DNA from: DASCNA01 sp036011305
GTDB taxonomy: Bacteria > Verrucomicrobiota > Lentisphaeria > Victivallales > GWF2-38-69
Direction: 5' to 3'
DNA: 20,868 bases
NCBI GenBank assembly: GCA_036011305.1
Contig: DASCNA010000188.1
Coordinates: forward strand, 1 to 20,868
In this document: in pieces, positions 1 through 7,694 of the stretch
Position numbering within the stretch: position 1 is the stretch's first letter
Layout: each line of letters begins with the position of its first letter
Program-made: the position numbers and the translations under genes
Notes under the pieces: model-generated
Seen by the model: the letters and a program-made list of their open reading frames with translations, nothing else
What the model was told of the DNA's origin: nothing
The model's database searches: none

Positions 1-44
1 CCTTTTTAATTTGTTAAACTAAATAAGTGTAAAGTTATAATAGG

Positions 45-78
45 CTTCTTCAAGCAGCCTGCAGGCTGCTTGAAGAAG
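45..78. terminator. Perfect 34-bp palindrome, likely hairpin terminator
   Basis: The sequence is a perfect inverted repeat centred on TGCA at 60-63, with arms reading CTTCTTCAAGCAGCC and its complement. It lies about 42 bases beyond the stop of the transporter gene that ends at 121, so it is well placed to end that transcript. No run of T follows on the minus strand (it continues CCTATTATAAC), so it is not a classical intrinsic terminator. It could equally be an mRNA-stabilising hairpin, or serve a convergent gene outside the window. Confidence 0.5.
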
Positions 79-120
79 AACTGACAGCTATGGAAATATA
101 TTTAATATTACCTATGGAAC

Positions 121-1263
121 TTATTCTAGTATTGACATAATAGGGTAGAAGTATATAGAAACAAGGTTAGTCCAGTTAGTAAACAGACCCATGTGAAGAG
201 TTAATACTGCTGATATAATAAATAATAGAACAGTTATTATAAAAACTGAAATCATTCTGCTGATTTTAAATAAATTAATCAGAGTTTCAACAGCTACTTC
301 CATTAAATTAATTGCAGAACTTAATGCTGCTAAGAATGCCGCAATAAAGAAAAGTAATCCAAAATAGAAACCTCCTGTAAACATAGAACAAATTTTAGGA
401 ATTGTCAGAAACAGCAGGGCAGGTCCGGAATTCATATTAAGATTAAAACTGAATACTGCTGGAATTATCACAAGCGTTGCAAGTAAAGAAGCAACCATGT
501 TAAAAAGAGCTGTTAAAAACGCAGCCTTTGGAATATTTGTATCTCTTTTAAGGTATGAACCGTAAGTCAGCATTCCTCCAAGGCAAACAGTAAAAAAACT
601 TTGTCCAAGTGCCATAACCCAGGTATTAATGTTTAGAAGCTGATCCCAGGAAAATGTAAACATATATTTAAAAGTTTTTGTTGATGAGCCAAGACTCATA
701 CTGCCCACTAAAAGTATAATAAGCATTATAAAAAACAGAGGCATTGCAATGGAATTGCATTTTTCTATGCCTTTATTTATTCCGAAAATTAGAGTTATGC
801 TGATTAGTGCCAAAACAATTATTAAACCAGGTATTGTATATGAAGAACCAGCGAATGAGTTAAAAAAATTAGTAGAGTGATTAAGTGTACTGCTTTTGAA
901 TATATAAATATAGATATAAGATGCTATCCAGCCTGAAACGACTAAATAAAAAGAGAGTATACAGAACAGTGCTATTCCTGGAAGTGTACCTAATACAGAA
1001 GGTATTTTTCTGTATTTTTCAGGCATTACTTTTTTAAATGAACCTACTGGACCTTTTTTACACGCCCTTCCAAATGCAATTTCGGCAGTTAATCCAAGTC
1101 TGACAAAAATAAAGAGGAAAATAAGATAAGGGATTAGAAATGAACCACCGCCATAAGTCGCAAAACGCCACGGAAAGAGCCATAAATTACCCAGTCCTAT
1201 TGCTGCCCCAAGGCTCGCTAGAATAAATCCGGTCTGACTGTTCCAGGTTTCTCTTTTTTTCAT
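121..1263 (-). CDS. NSS/SNF-family sodium-dependent transporter, C-terminally short
   Basis: The product is a polytopic inner-membrane protein of the neurotransmitter:sodium symporter family, which takes up amino acids or related solutes with Na+. The family signature is clear: the unwound first helix reads GLGNLWLFPW (residues 22-31), followed by GGGSFLIPY and an AFGR motif after TM2. About nine hydrophobic segments follow. Bacterial members such as MhsT are about 440-450 residues with 11 TMs. This one has 380 and stops inside what should be TM10 (YFYPIMSILE), so the last one and a half helices are absent. No other frame downstream continues the protein. It follows larE by 3 bp and is probably co-transcribed. 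No clear Shine-Dalgarno precedes the ATG, which suggests coupling to larE. The family call is firm; substrate and activity are unknown, and it may be a decaying gene. Confidence 0.85.
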   Translation of the reverse strand: MKKRETWNSQTGFILASLGAAIGLGNLWLFPWRFATYGGGSFLIPYLIFLFIFVRLGLTAEIAFGRACKKGPVGSFKKVMPEKYRKIPSVLGTLPGIALFCILSFYLVVSGWIASYIYIYIFKSSTLNHSTNFFNSFAGSSYTIPGLIIVLALISITLIFGINKGIEKCNSIAMPLFFIMLIILLVGSMSLGSSTKTFKYMFTFSWDQLLNINTWVMALGQSFFTVCLGGMLTYGSYLKRDTNIPKAAFLTALFNMVASLLATLVIIPAVFSFNLNMNSGPALLFLTIPKICSMFTGGFYFGLLFFIAAFLAALSSAINLMEVAVETLINLFKISRMISVFIITVLLFIISAVLTLHMGLFTNWTNLVSIYFYPIMSILE

Positions 1264-1266
1264 AAT

Positions 1267-2073
1267 TTAGATATTTATATTGAGTGCACCCTGTCTATAA
1301 CCTTCAAGGTCAATATAAACTTGTTTAAAATCAAGATTTTTACAGATAGCTATAATTTCATTTCTGAATATAAGAAGATTATCTATTTTCTCAGCAGGAA
1401 CTTCTATTTTAGCAGCATCATCTAACTTTCTGACACGACATGACAGGAAACCAAGTTTATGTAGAAAGTCTTCAGCTTTTTCTATGTTTCTAAGATCTGA
1501 TTCCAATATTGGTGTATCATATGGTATTCTGGATGCTAAACAAGCTGAAGATGGCAGATCCCAATTTGGTATATTATATTTATGTGCCAGTTCCCTAATA
1601 TCGTTTTTTGTAAACTTAGCTTCAATAAAAGGATGTTTAATCGATAATTCATCAGATGCTTTTATACCAGGTCTGTAGTCGCCGAAGTCATCAATGTTTG
1701 TACCGTCTGCAACTGTATCTATATCATGATGCTTTGCATCTTTTATAATTTCACTCATTAATAATTTTTTACAGTGGTAGCATCTGTCTTTAGGATTTTC
1801 TTGTATTACAGGTAGATCAAGAGGATTTTTGTGGATAACTTCCAGATCAAAATTACTATCTCCCGCCCATTTATTAATAAAAACAGTTTCTTTTTCAGTA
1901 GAGAACGGTGAACATATATTAATGAGCAGTACTTTTCCGGCAATGAATTTATTTGCACAATATGCAAGCAGTGTACTGTCTATTCCACCTGAAAATGCAA
2001 TCGCAAGTGAATTATATTCTGACAAAATATTCTGAAGTCTTTCTTCTTTTGCTGGAAGGTTGAGATTATCCAT
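1267..2073 (-). CDS. larE: LarE, sulfur transferase of nickel-pincer cofactor synthesis
   Basis: LarE is the cytosolic ATP-dependent sulfurtransferase that turns the two carboxylates of pyridinium-3,5-biscarboxylic acid mononucleotide into thiocarboxylates, making the nickel-pincer cofactor of lactate racemase and related LarA enzymes. The 268 residues fit the family length. A PP-loop SGGIDS (28-33) binds ATP. RCYHCKK (97-103) supplies two cysteines, and Cys178 in SSACLASRIPY corresponds to the conserved sulfur-donor cysteine. The CxxC plus third cysteine resembles LarE forms that carry an iron-sulfur cluster rather than sacrificing the cysteine; that part is inference. AGGA lies about 10 nt before the ATG. 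larA, larB and larC are not in the window, so the cofactor user must be elsewhere. The sodium transporter gene follows at 3 bp. Confidence 0.9.
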   Translation of the reverse strand: MDNLNLPAKEERLQNILSEYNSLAIAFSGGIDSTLLAYCANKFIAGKVLLINICSPFSTEKETVFINKWAGDSNFDLEVIHKNPLDLPVIQENPKDRCYHCKKLLMSEIIKDAKHHDIDTVADGTNIDDFGDYRPGIKASDELSIKHPFIEAKFTKNDIRELAHKYNIPNWDLPSSACLASRIPYDTPILESDLRNIEKAEDFLHKLGFLSCRVRKLDDAAKIEVPAEKIDNLLIFRNEIIAICKNLDFKQVYIDLEGYRQGALNINI

Positions 2074-2142
2074 AAAATAGTTTCCTGTTAACTTTAATTT
2101 ATCATACAGGGTTTACTAATAAATTCTAATTCTAAAAACACA

Positions 2143-2170
2143 ATTAAAATATGCAATAATTTTGTATCAA
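2143..2170 (-). promoter_or_regulatory. Candidate sigma-70 promoter for larE
   Basis: On the minus strand TTGATA (2165-2170) and TTTAAT (2143-2148) are separated by 16 bp, each one base off consensus. The predicted start would give a leader of about 60 nt before the larE ATG at 2073. This suggests larE and the transporter form their own transcript and do not depend only on the upstream flavodoxin gene. Confidence 0.5.
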
Positions 2171-2243
2171 ATATTTTAGAGATAATAAATTTTGTAAGAA
2201 TTTCTTATAATTATCTTTAAAGCTGAATACAGAATAATTAGTA

Positions 2244-2837
2244 TTATGGGTTTGCTAAAACTAGTTTTTCTGCAATATACTTACAGTATTCTTGTATTCC
2301 TTTATATGTTTTGTCATTTGGTCTCTGATCTGCCATTGGACCGCTGTTATGTGTAATACCGCATGACGGAATAGAATATTCATATTTGAGTTTTGTTGGT
2401 ATTGGGATAACTTGCATACACTGCCCCAGTGCATAATTGATCATATTACTTAGGCATATATCGATGCCGGATTCTCTGTCTTCACCAGTTGCAAAACATG
2501 TGAAATACTTATCTTCAAGCAGTGAATCCTTATAATATATACACGTGGAATCAATAAAGGTTTTCATTTCTGCAGATACATTGGAACAATAATTTGGAGA
2601 ACCGTATATAATCAAATCACTTTCAAGTACATGCTCCGGCTTTGCTTCAGGAATTGAAGTTATCTTATTATAAAATTCTTTTGCACAGGGATAGGCTTCA
2701 CTTAGGTCTTTTATATCATCATCTTTAACTCTGTATATTGAAGTTTCAAATCCAAGTTCAGTTAATGAATTATAAAATTCTTTTGCTAAAAGATATGTAT
2801 TACCGCATACGCTATGAAAAACTATAACTGCTTTCAT
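2244..2837 (-). CDS. Flavodoxin-fold NAD(P)H:FMN reductase-like protein
   Basis: This 197-residue soluble protein has the flavodoxin / NADPH-dependent FMN reductase fold. The first strand and phosphate-binding loop are KAVIVFHSVCGNT (2-14), and the second flavin loop is GSPNYCSNVSAEMKTFID (79-96), which matches the WrbA-type pattern GSP...NMSAQMK..FD. It probably binds FMN and acts as a two-electron reductase of quinones, nitro compounds or other small molecules; the sequence does not show the substrate. The C-terminal half carries extra residues including SCGITHNSGP. The gene starts 68 bp after the TetR gene on the same strand, with GGAG about 12 nt before the ATG. It may therefore belong to the TetR-controlled unit, where a flavin reductase would suit a xenobiotic response. 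Confidence 0.8.
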   Translation of the reverse strand: MKAVIVFHSVCGNTYLLAKEFYNSLTELGFETSIYRVKDDDIKDLSEAYPCAKEFYNKITSIPEAKPEHVLESDLIIYGSPNYCSNVSAEMKTFIDSTCIYYKDSLLEDKYFTCFATGEDRESGIDICLSNMINYALGQCMQVIPIPTKLKYEYSIPSCGITHNSGPMADQRPNDKTYKGIQEYCKYIAEKLVLANP

Positions 2838-2905
2838 ATTGTCTGTTCTCCGTGTTTATTTAGTATTTTGCCATGAATCAATATAATTAAATTATATCGT
2901 ATAGG

Positions 2906-3559
2906 TTAGATAATATGAGAAATGGAGCATATATCTTTTATGTAATTCTCTTTCAGCATCATTATAAACTCATCAGTAACTTCTGCATAGCCTAAACCTG
3001 CAAGAACGATGTTTTTAGATATTAGCAGAAGATAAAGCTGTCCAATAACAGAAAATAATTTAAAGTGTAATTGCTTACTGGTTATTTCCACTGATGTATT
3101 TTTCCTGATTAAAAGCGTCATATGGTTTTTTATAGGCTTTATTAATTCATCACTGAATATGTCAGTTTTTTCATGTGGATTCAATTTTTCTCTAATGTAA
3201 AGCATAAATCTGATTTTCTGTTCGTCGCTGCAGAATATTCGAATTATTTTTTCAAGAAAGTCTGAAAGTAAATTTTTCCATAATTGCTTATCATTATTAT
3301 CTCTCTTTTCAGCTATGTCTATTTTTTTCATAATTGGAGTAAGTTCAAGTAGAGCGTTTTTTATTAAATATTCTATTGATGCCCTGTAAAGTTCTTCTTT
3401 GGTTCCAAAATGATATCCTATGGCAGAAAGGTTAACTTTTGTTTCAGAAGCGATTTTTCTAACAGAGACCCCATCAAAACCGAATTTACCAAATAAATCT
3501 GCAGAGGTTATTAGTAGTTTTCTTCTAGTTTCACTGTCACCTTTTTTATTTGCATTCAT
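2906..3559 (-). CDS. TetR-family repressor (CecR/YbiH-like C-terminal domain)
   Basis: The protein is 217 residues. Residues 10-57 form the TetR DNA-binding domain: SADLFGKFGFDGVSVRKIA, then a recognition helix region ending in SAIGYHFGTKEELY. The C-terminal half (about 85-210), with REKLNPHE and GQLYLLL, resembles the DUF1956 ligand-binding domain of CecR/YbiH-type regulators, which dimerise and respond to small toxic compounds. The gene lies 53 bp downstream of the rifampicin-phosphotransferase-like gene in the same orientation, with AGGGA 8 nt before the ATG. The operator upstream of that gene (6314-6347) is therefore the obvious target, making this a self-repressed operon derepressed by a ligand. 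The TetR call is firm; the ligand is unknown. Confidence 0.9.
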   Translation of the reverse strand: MNANKKGDSETRRKLLITSADLFGKFGFDGVSVRKIASETKVNLSAIGYHFGTKEELYRASIEYLIKNALLELTPIMKKIDIAEKRDNNDKQLWKNLLSDFLEKIIRIFCSDEQKIRFMLYIREKLNPHEKTDIFSDELIKPIKNHMTLLIRKNTSVEITSKQLHFKLFSVIGQLYLLLISKNIVLAGLGYAEVTDEFIMMLKENYIKDICSISHII

Positions 3560-3612
3560 ATTTATATCCCTGAGTTTTAGTTAATTTATCATTAACAATT
3601 AACCATTAATAA

Positions 3613-6255
3613 TTATTTCTGCTTTCTAATGATTCCTGCTGTTCCATCAACTTCAACCATATCTCCATCATCCCATTTATCTGATACATTTTCAATGCCT
3701 ACTATGCATGGAAGACCGTATTCTCTGGCTACAAGCGCTCCGTGCTGCAGCAGTCCTCCGACTTCCAGTATTACTGCAGATGCATTTACAAAAAGTGGTG
3801 TCCAGGCAGGATCTGTAGCTTTAGCAACAAGAATATCACCTTTATTGAACTGCTTTTCTGTAGGTGTATGCATGACCTTGACAGGACCTCTGGCAATTCC
3901 GGAGGATACAGAAGTACCTGATATTTCTCCTTCTTTTACTACAGGTTTTGGCGGTCTATGAATTAACCCTCTGGAGTCAAATATTGTCGGCAGATTCGGG
4001 CATGACTTAAGTCTGTTTATAAATCTTGCGTTTTCTTCAGCAATTTTTTTAATATTTAGATTCTCGTTCTTAAGACCTTCTTCAATATCTTCAATATTTA
4101 GATCAAATGCCTGTTCAATCGAGTTGAGTCTATCGTATTCGAGTAGTTTTTCTGCTGTTTGAATTACTCTTTGCCTTATTGTATCTATGACAAGGATTAG
4201 ATAGAACTTATGGGTTTCTCTATATCCTGCAAATGTTTCAGAGTACCTATATAAAAGTTTGAATAACTTGGCCTGTATAAAGCCTTTTCTAATTTTTATT
4301 TTGTTATAAACTTTTGAGAAAGTATTTTGTCTTATTGTTTTCTGCTTCTCAAATTTATCAGTTTGTGAATCTATGCTTCTAAGAGAGAATATAAGTTTGA
4401 TCAGAGACTTTATATCATCTCTGTATCTTGGTGTAGCTGCGTCTAATTCTTCAGGACATCTGTGTCCGTACTTTGATAAAAAGTTATTCCATAATTTCTT
4501 CAATTCTGATGGGAGGGTGTTATTAATTATTTTATTGAGAAAGTCTTCATCGTTTAAATTCTCAGGGATTTTAGATGAAAGGTATGACAGCTCCAGATTC
4601 ATTTCCGTTGTTACATTATTTGGAAGCGCAAGACAAAGTTTTTCATATTCTTCTTCAGTAATCAAACCTGATTTTGATTTATAAAAACTAAACAATCCTC
4701 TTGCTGACAAAGCTATCGGTGCACTGTATTTAAATGCCAGTTTAGAAACTTTGCGGGATAATTCTTCAGTTAATTCTGTTAAAGATAAATTTTTATCATT
4801 TAACATTTTATTTGCTTCTCTTTCAAATTCCTTGAATTTATTCTGATTGATTCTATGTGTCATTATTGGGAAAAATATAGCTCTTAAAATGTATGGTGAT
4901 GCTTTGAACAGAATTTTATAAATTGTATATTTATATTTCTTTGAATTTATGTTTTTGGATTTATATTCTGACTCATTTATATTTGACACAGTCTGAGAAG
5001 CAAGCGAGTCCATATTTTTAAGAAAACCTGCTATTTTTTTCTTGGAAACAAATCCTAAGAGATTAGATAAATTGAGATAAATTTTACCATTACTTAGCCA
5101 TACTAATGTTTTTTGGGGATCGAGCACTAAACTATTGCCAAAAAGTGATTTCCACAGTTCATTTATCAATATATTATAAACGGACGTGCTTAATACTGAC
5201 ATCGGTTTCTCAAGACCCTGTACGCTTATTGTTATATCCTGATAGAGAATTTTAGATTTGCCGGGATTTGATTGCATTTCTTCACTAACGGGAATATATG
5301 CAGTTATTGGGCGTGCCTGAAGAAGGTATAAAACATCATTTGAAAAAGCCCATTCTGTATCCATAGGTCTTGCATAAATTTCTTCAACTTTTTTTATTAA
5401 GTTTTCGAGCATAACTGCTTTGTCATCAGAAAGTGTTTTTTCTTCAGACCTGTAATTTGCTTGTTCTGCAGTACCGCTTTTAGTATTTAACCATAATGAT
5501 CTCTCCTTTTTACCGATTTGAACATCTACAACTTTATTGGATATTTTATTAATGATATATGTGTCAGGTGATACTGTGCCAGATACTACAGTTTCGCCTA
5601 ACCCCCAGTTAGAATTAATAACAACTTCATCAAAGTTATTTGTTATCGGATTGATGGAGAATCCAACTCCTGAAATTTCACTTTCTATCTGCTGTTGTAT
5701 TATTACAGCAATTTTTGGTTTTGTAATATCGAATCCGTTTTCTCTTTTGTAAATAAATACTCTATGGTCGAGACAGGATATATAAACTTTTCTTACAGCA
5801 TCTTCGATATTATCTGATGTTACTCCAAGAATAGTTTCATATCCTCCCGCAAATGAAGATCCATCAAGATCTTCCTCAGGTGAAGATGATCGCACTGCAA
5901 AAATGTTTTTTTCTTTATAGTCGCCTAAAACATCAGATAAAATAGATTGCTGTTCTTTCGTAAATGATAATTTTGAGGCTTTTGCTTTTAATTTACTACA
6001 GTAAGCAATTAGCTGTTCATTGGAGTACTCTGATAAAGTCTTATCATTCTGAATTTTAGTTAACTTATTTGTCCATGGCAAAAAATAGCTTACGGATAAA
6101 ATGAAACCCGGAGGTACCGGTAAACCACATTGTGTACCTTTGATGAGAGATAAACCCTTTCCACCTACTTCAGATAAATCAGGAATAATGTTAGCAGGAA
6201 ATCTGTAAATACAGGTTTCAATATTTGATTCAATGTTTTCCTGCAGAGTTTTCAT
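3613..6255 (-). CDS. Rifampicin phosphotransferase-like ATP-dependent dikinase
   Basis: This 880-residue cytosolic protein has the three-part layout of rifampicin phosphotransferase (RPH), a PEP-synthase relative that moves the beta-phosphate of ATP to an antibiotic hydroxyl via phosphohistidine. An N-terminal ATP-grasp/PPDK_N region (about 1-320) shows GGKGLSLIKG (31-40), VRSSSPEEDLDGSSFAGGYE (121-140), and E301 and Q313ARP near its end. A central helical substrate region (about 330-770) contains YGHRCPEELDAATPRYRDD, the RPH-type signature. The C-terminal swivelling domain carries the catalytic His838 in GGLLQHGALVAREYG. The PEP-binding barrel of true PEP synthase is absent. The start is supported by AAAGG about 10 nt upstream. 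Its promoter overlaps a palindromic operator, and a TetR gene follows. The acceptor need not be rifampicin: many RPH homologues are untested. Confidence 0.85.
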   Translation of the reverse strand: MKTLQENIESNIETCIYRFPANIIPDLSEVGGKGLSLIKGTQCGLPVPPGFILSVSYFLPWTNKLTKIQNDKTLSEYSNEQLIAYCSKLKAKASKLSFTKEQQSILSDVLGDYKEKNIFAVRSSSPEEDLDGSSFAGGYETILGVTSDNIEDAVRKVYISCLDHRVFIYKRENGFDITKPKIAVIIQQQIESEISGVGFSINPITNNFDEVVINSNWGLGETVVSGTVSPDTYIINKISNKVVDVQIGKKERSLWLNTKSGTAEQANYRSEEKTLSDDKAVMLENLIKKVEEIYARPMDTEWAFSNDVLYLLQARPITAYIPVSEEMQSNPGKSKILYQDITISVQGLEKPMSVLSTSVYNILINELWKSLFGNSLVLDPQKTLVWLSNGKIYLNLSNLLGFVSKKKIAGFLKNMDSLASQTVSNINESEYKSKNINSKKYKYTIYKILFKASPYILRAIFFPIMTHRINQNKFKEFEREANKMLNDKNLSLTELTEELSRKVSKLAFKYSAPIALSARGLFSFYKSKSGLITEEEYEKLCLALPNNVTTEMNLELSYLSSKIPENLNDEDFLNKIINNTLPSELKKLWNNFLSKYGHRCPEELDAATPRYRDDIKSLIKLIFSLRSIDSQTDKFEKQKTIRQNTFSKVYNKIKIRKGFIQAKLFKLLYRYSETFAGYRETHKFYLILVIDTIRQRVIQTAEKLLEYDRLNSIEQAFDLNIEDIEEGLKNENLNIKKIAEENARFINRLKSCPNLPTIFDSRGLIHRPPKPVVKEGEISGTSVSSGIARGPVKVMHTPTEKQFNKGDILVAKATDPAWTPLFVNASAVILEVGGLLQHGALVAREYGLPCIVGIENVSDKWDDGDMVEVDGTAGIIRKQK

Positions 6256-6300
6256 GACTAAACGACCTTTCTATTAAATAAATATTCATTTCATGATACG

Positions 6301-6328
6301 AATATAGCATAAAAAATAAATAGGTCAA
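6301..6328 (-). promoter_or_regulatory. Promoter of the RPH-like/TetR operon
   Basis: On the minus strand TTGACC (6323-6328) and TATATT (6301-6306) are each one base off the sigma-70 consensus, with a 16-bp spacer. The predicted leader is about 40 nt to the ATG at 6255. The -35 box lies inside the inverted repeat at 6314-6347, so a protein bound there would exclude RNA polymerase. Confidence 0.65.
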
Positions 6329-6347
6329 ACGACCGACCTGTTTATTT
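6314..6347. promoter_or_regulatory. Palindromic operator, probably bound by the adjacent TetR protein
   Basis: Arms 6314-6326 (AAATAAATAGGTC) and 6335-6347 (GACCTGTTTATTT) pair at 12 of 13 positions around the 8-bp spacer AAACGACC. The GC-rich core, GGTC..GACCGACC, has the look of TetR-family operators and stands out in very AT-rich DNA. It covers the -35 box. The 8-mer AAACGACC occurs again at 6260-6267, next to the ribosome-binding site of the kinase gene. Binding by the TetR protein at 2906-3559 is inferred from position. Confidence 0.6.
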
Positions 6348-6449
6348 GACTAAATAATAGTATCTTTACTTTTAATTAAAATGATAGATTATGAATATTG
6401 ACTCAGATAAATTATAAATTGAATACGGCAATCAATAGAGAAAATACAG

Positions 6450-6477
6450 GACCGGTAATTTAGATTAATTACCGGTC
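6450..6477 (-). terminator. Hairpin terminator of the wtpA-like gene
   Basis: A perfect 11-bp inverted repeat, GACCGGTAATT (6450-6460) and AATTACCGGTC (6467-6477), with a 6-base loop begins 17 bases beyond the stop of the binding-protein gene. On the minus strand it is followed by CTGTATTTTCTC, a weak T-rich tail. This fits an intrinsic terminator. Confidence 0.6.
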
Positions 6478-6494
6478 AATGGTGTAAATTTAAC

Positions 6495-7469
6495 TTACTT
6501 ATAATTATATGGGAGGGCAAATTTCTGAAGTTGCTTAGGTATTTTGCTATATGTATTATTAGGAGCTTTTTCAATAGGGGTCATCCCGCACTCTTTCATT
6601 ATTTTCTGGCCATCTTTACCTAATAAAAATTTAATAAACTGAATAGCGGCTTTCTTATCCGGAGCATTTGTCGGGATTGTCAATCCGTAGATCATTGGTG
6701 CTCCTTTTTTTATTATATATGTACCGGGTTGCTTTCCAGTAAGTTTGATCTCTACAGTTTTATAATAATCAGCATATTTCAGACTTCCTAAATTTATTTT
6801 ATCAGGCAGGGTTACGTAGTTCAGTTTTTGTTGTTCAGCTACAGATTTATAAAGGAAGGCATAATCAATTTCTCCTTCCTGAAGAAGGGCAAGCAGATTC
6901 ATTTCCATAGGTCTTGTCATAGGACTGTTTTTCTCTATTTGCTTATATAGATCAGGTATGCCATAATATTTTGAAGCCAGCTTCATTACAATTATTGACT
7001 CATATCCACATGGGTCATCATCAGGGTTTGAATGTCCCGATATTACACCTTTTTTTAACAGAATTTTATACCAGTTTTTAGAATTAATTTTATCGGAATA
7101 TTTAGCTTTATCAGTATAAACAATTGCCATTTGATTCAGTTCATTTTCTATATACCAGGAAGCATATTTAGGCATTAAAAGCTCTTTGATTACAGTATAA
7201 TCAGCTGACATTATAACATCACATCTCTGGTGTAGCTCAGATATCTTTCTTGCGCACATTCTGCTTCCTGATGCTTCCATAATAACATTTACATTAGGAT
7301 ATTTCTTCTCATAAGCTTTCTTAATTATTTTAAGCGGTACGCTCAGGCTTCCGGCGTGGAATACTATTACCTGTTCTTTTTTATCAGTTTTAGCTTCAGT
7401 ATTGGCGAAAGAGTATCCAGCTACTGTTATAAGCAGGATAAATATGCCGACTATCTTTAATCTTTTCAT
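6495..7469 (-). CDS. wtpA: WtpA-type tungstate/molybdate periplasmic binding protein
   Basis: This 324-residue protein is the substrate-binding part of a tungstate/molybdate ABC importer of the WtpA/ModA group. Residues 1-22 form a signal peptide (MKRLKIVGIFILLITVAGY, then SFA, with cleavage likely before NTEA). No lipobox cysteine is present, so it should be free in the periplasm. Family motifs are FHAGSLSVP (37-45), ASGSRMCARKISEL (66-79), SADY (88-91), DDDPCGYES (150-158), DYAFLYKSVAEQ (202-213) and TIPTNAP (264-270). A start at 7469 is supported by AAGGAG 5 nt upstream. Asp152 corresponds to a known oxyanion ligand. The usual IELP glutamate region reads VTLP here (219-222), so the second carboxylate ligand may be missing. 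No wtpB or wtpC permease or ATPase gene is adjacent. The gene has its own terminator and an upstream palindrome. Confidence 0.85.
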   Translation of the reverse strand: MKRLKIVGIFILLITVAGYSFANTEAKTDKKEQVIVFHAGSLSVPLKIIKKAYEKKYPNVNVIMEASGSRMCARKISELHQRCDVIMSADYTVIKELLMPKYASWYIENELNQMAIVYTDKAKYSDKINSKNWYKILLKKGVISGHSNPDDDPCGYESIIVMKLASKYYGIPDLYKQIEKNSPMTRPMEMNLLALLQEGEIDYAFLYKSVAEQQKLNYVTLPDKINLGSLKYADYYKTVEIKLTGKQPGTYIIKKGAPMIYGLTIPTNAPDKKAAIQFIKFLLGKDGQKIMKECGMTPIEKAPNNTYSKIPKQLQKFALPYNYK

Positions 7470-7518
7470 TCTAACTCCTTACCTATGGGTTAAGATATAT
7501 GCAAAAAAAAGTTTATAA

Positions 7519-7538
7519 AACAGATTAGCTAATCTGTT
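7519..7538. promoter_or_regulatory. 20-bp perfect palindrome upstream of wtpA, possible operator
   Basis: The 20 bases are their own reverse complement (left half AACAGATTAG). The site lies 50-69 bp before the wtpA ATG. On the minus strand it sits between TTGAAT and TATAAA, which are 21 bp apart, longer than a standard promoter. It does not resemble the ModE consensus as I know it. The role as an operator is inferred from position and symmetry. Confidence 0.4.
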
Positions 7539-7694
7539 ATTCAAGTTGATACTGACAGACAGTGAAAGTTATTTATACTTAAAATTTAATTATATAATTG
7601 TTTACTCATATTTTCTTATCTTATAACAAATTATATAAAAATTTATTTATTGAAAATATTATTTTAGTATGAAGTGCTAATTCAAGGTTTTTCC

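Noticed and set aside
2881..2897. AT-only inverted repeat ATATAATT-A-AATTATAT before the flavodoxin gene
   Set aside because: It is composed only of A and T, so it is expected by chance; a TATAAT lies in it but no matching -35 could be found.
3629..3961. 110-codon plus-strand frame opposite the kinase C-terminus
   Set aside because: It is antisense to the phosphohistidine domain, serine/proline-rich by frame composition, and has no recognisable domain.
7519..7559. MerR-type promoter with the palindrome between -35 and -10 of wtpA
   Set aside because: The hexamer spacing would be 21 bp, longer than the 19-20 bp of known MerR promoters, and no MerR gene is adjacent; kept only as a palindrome.
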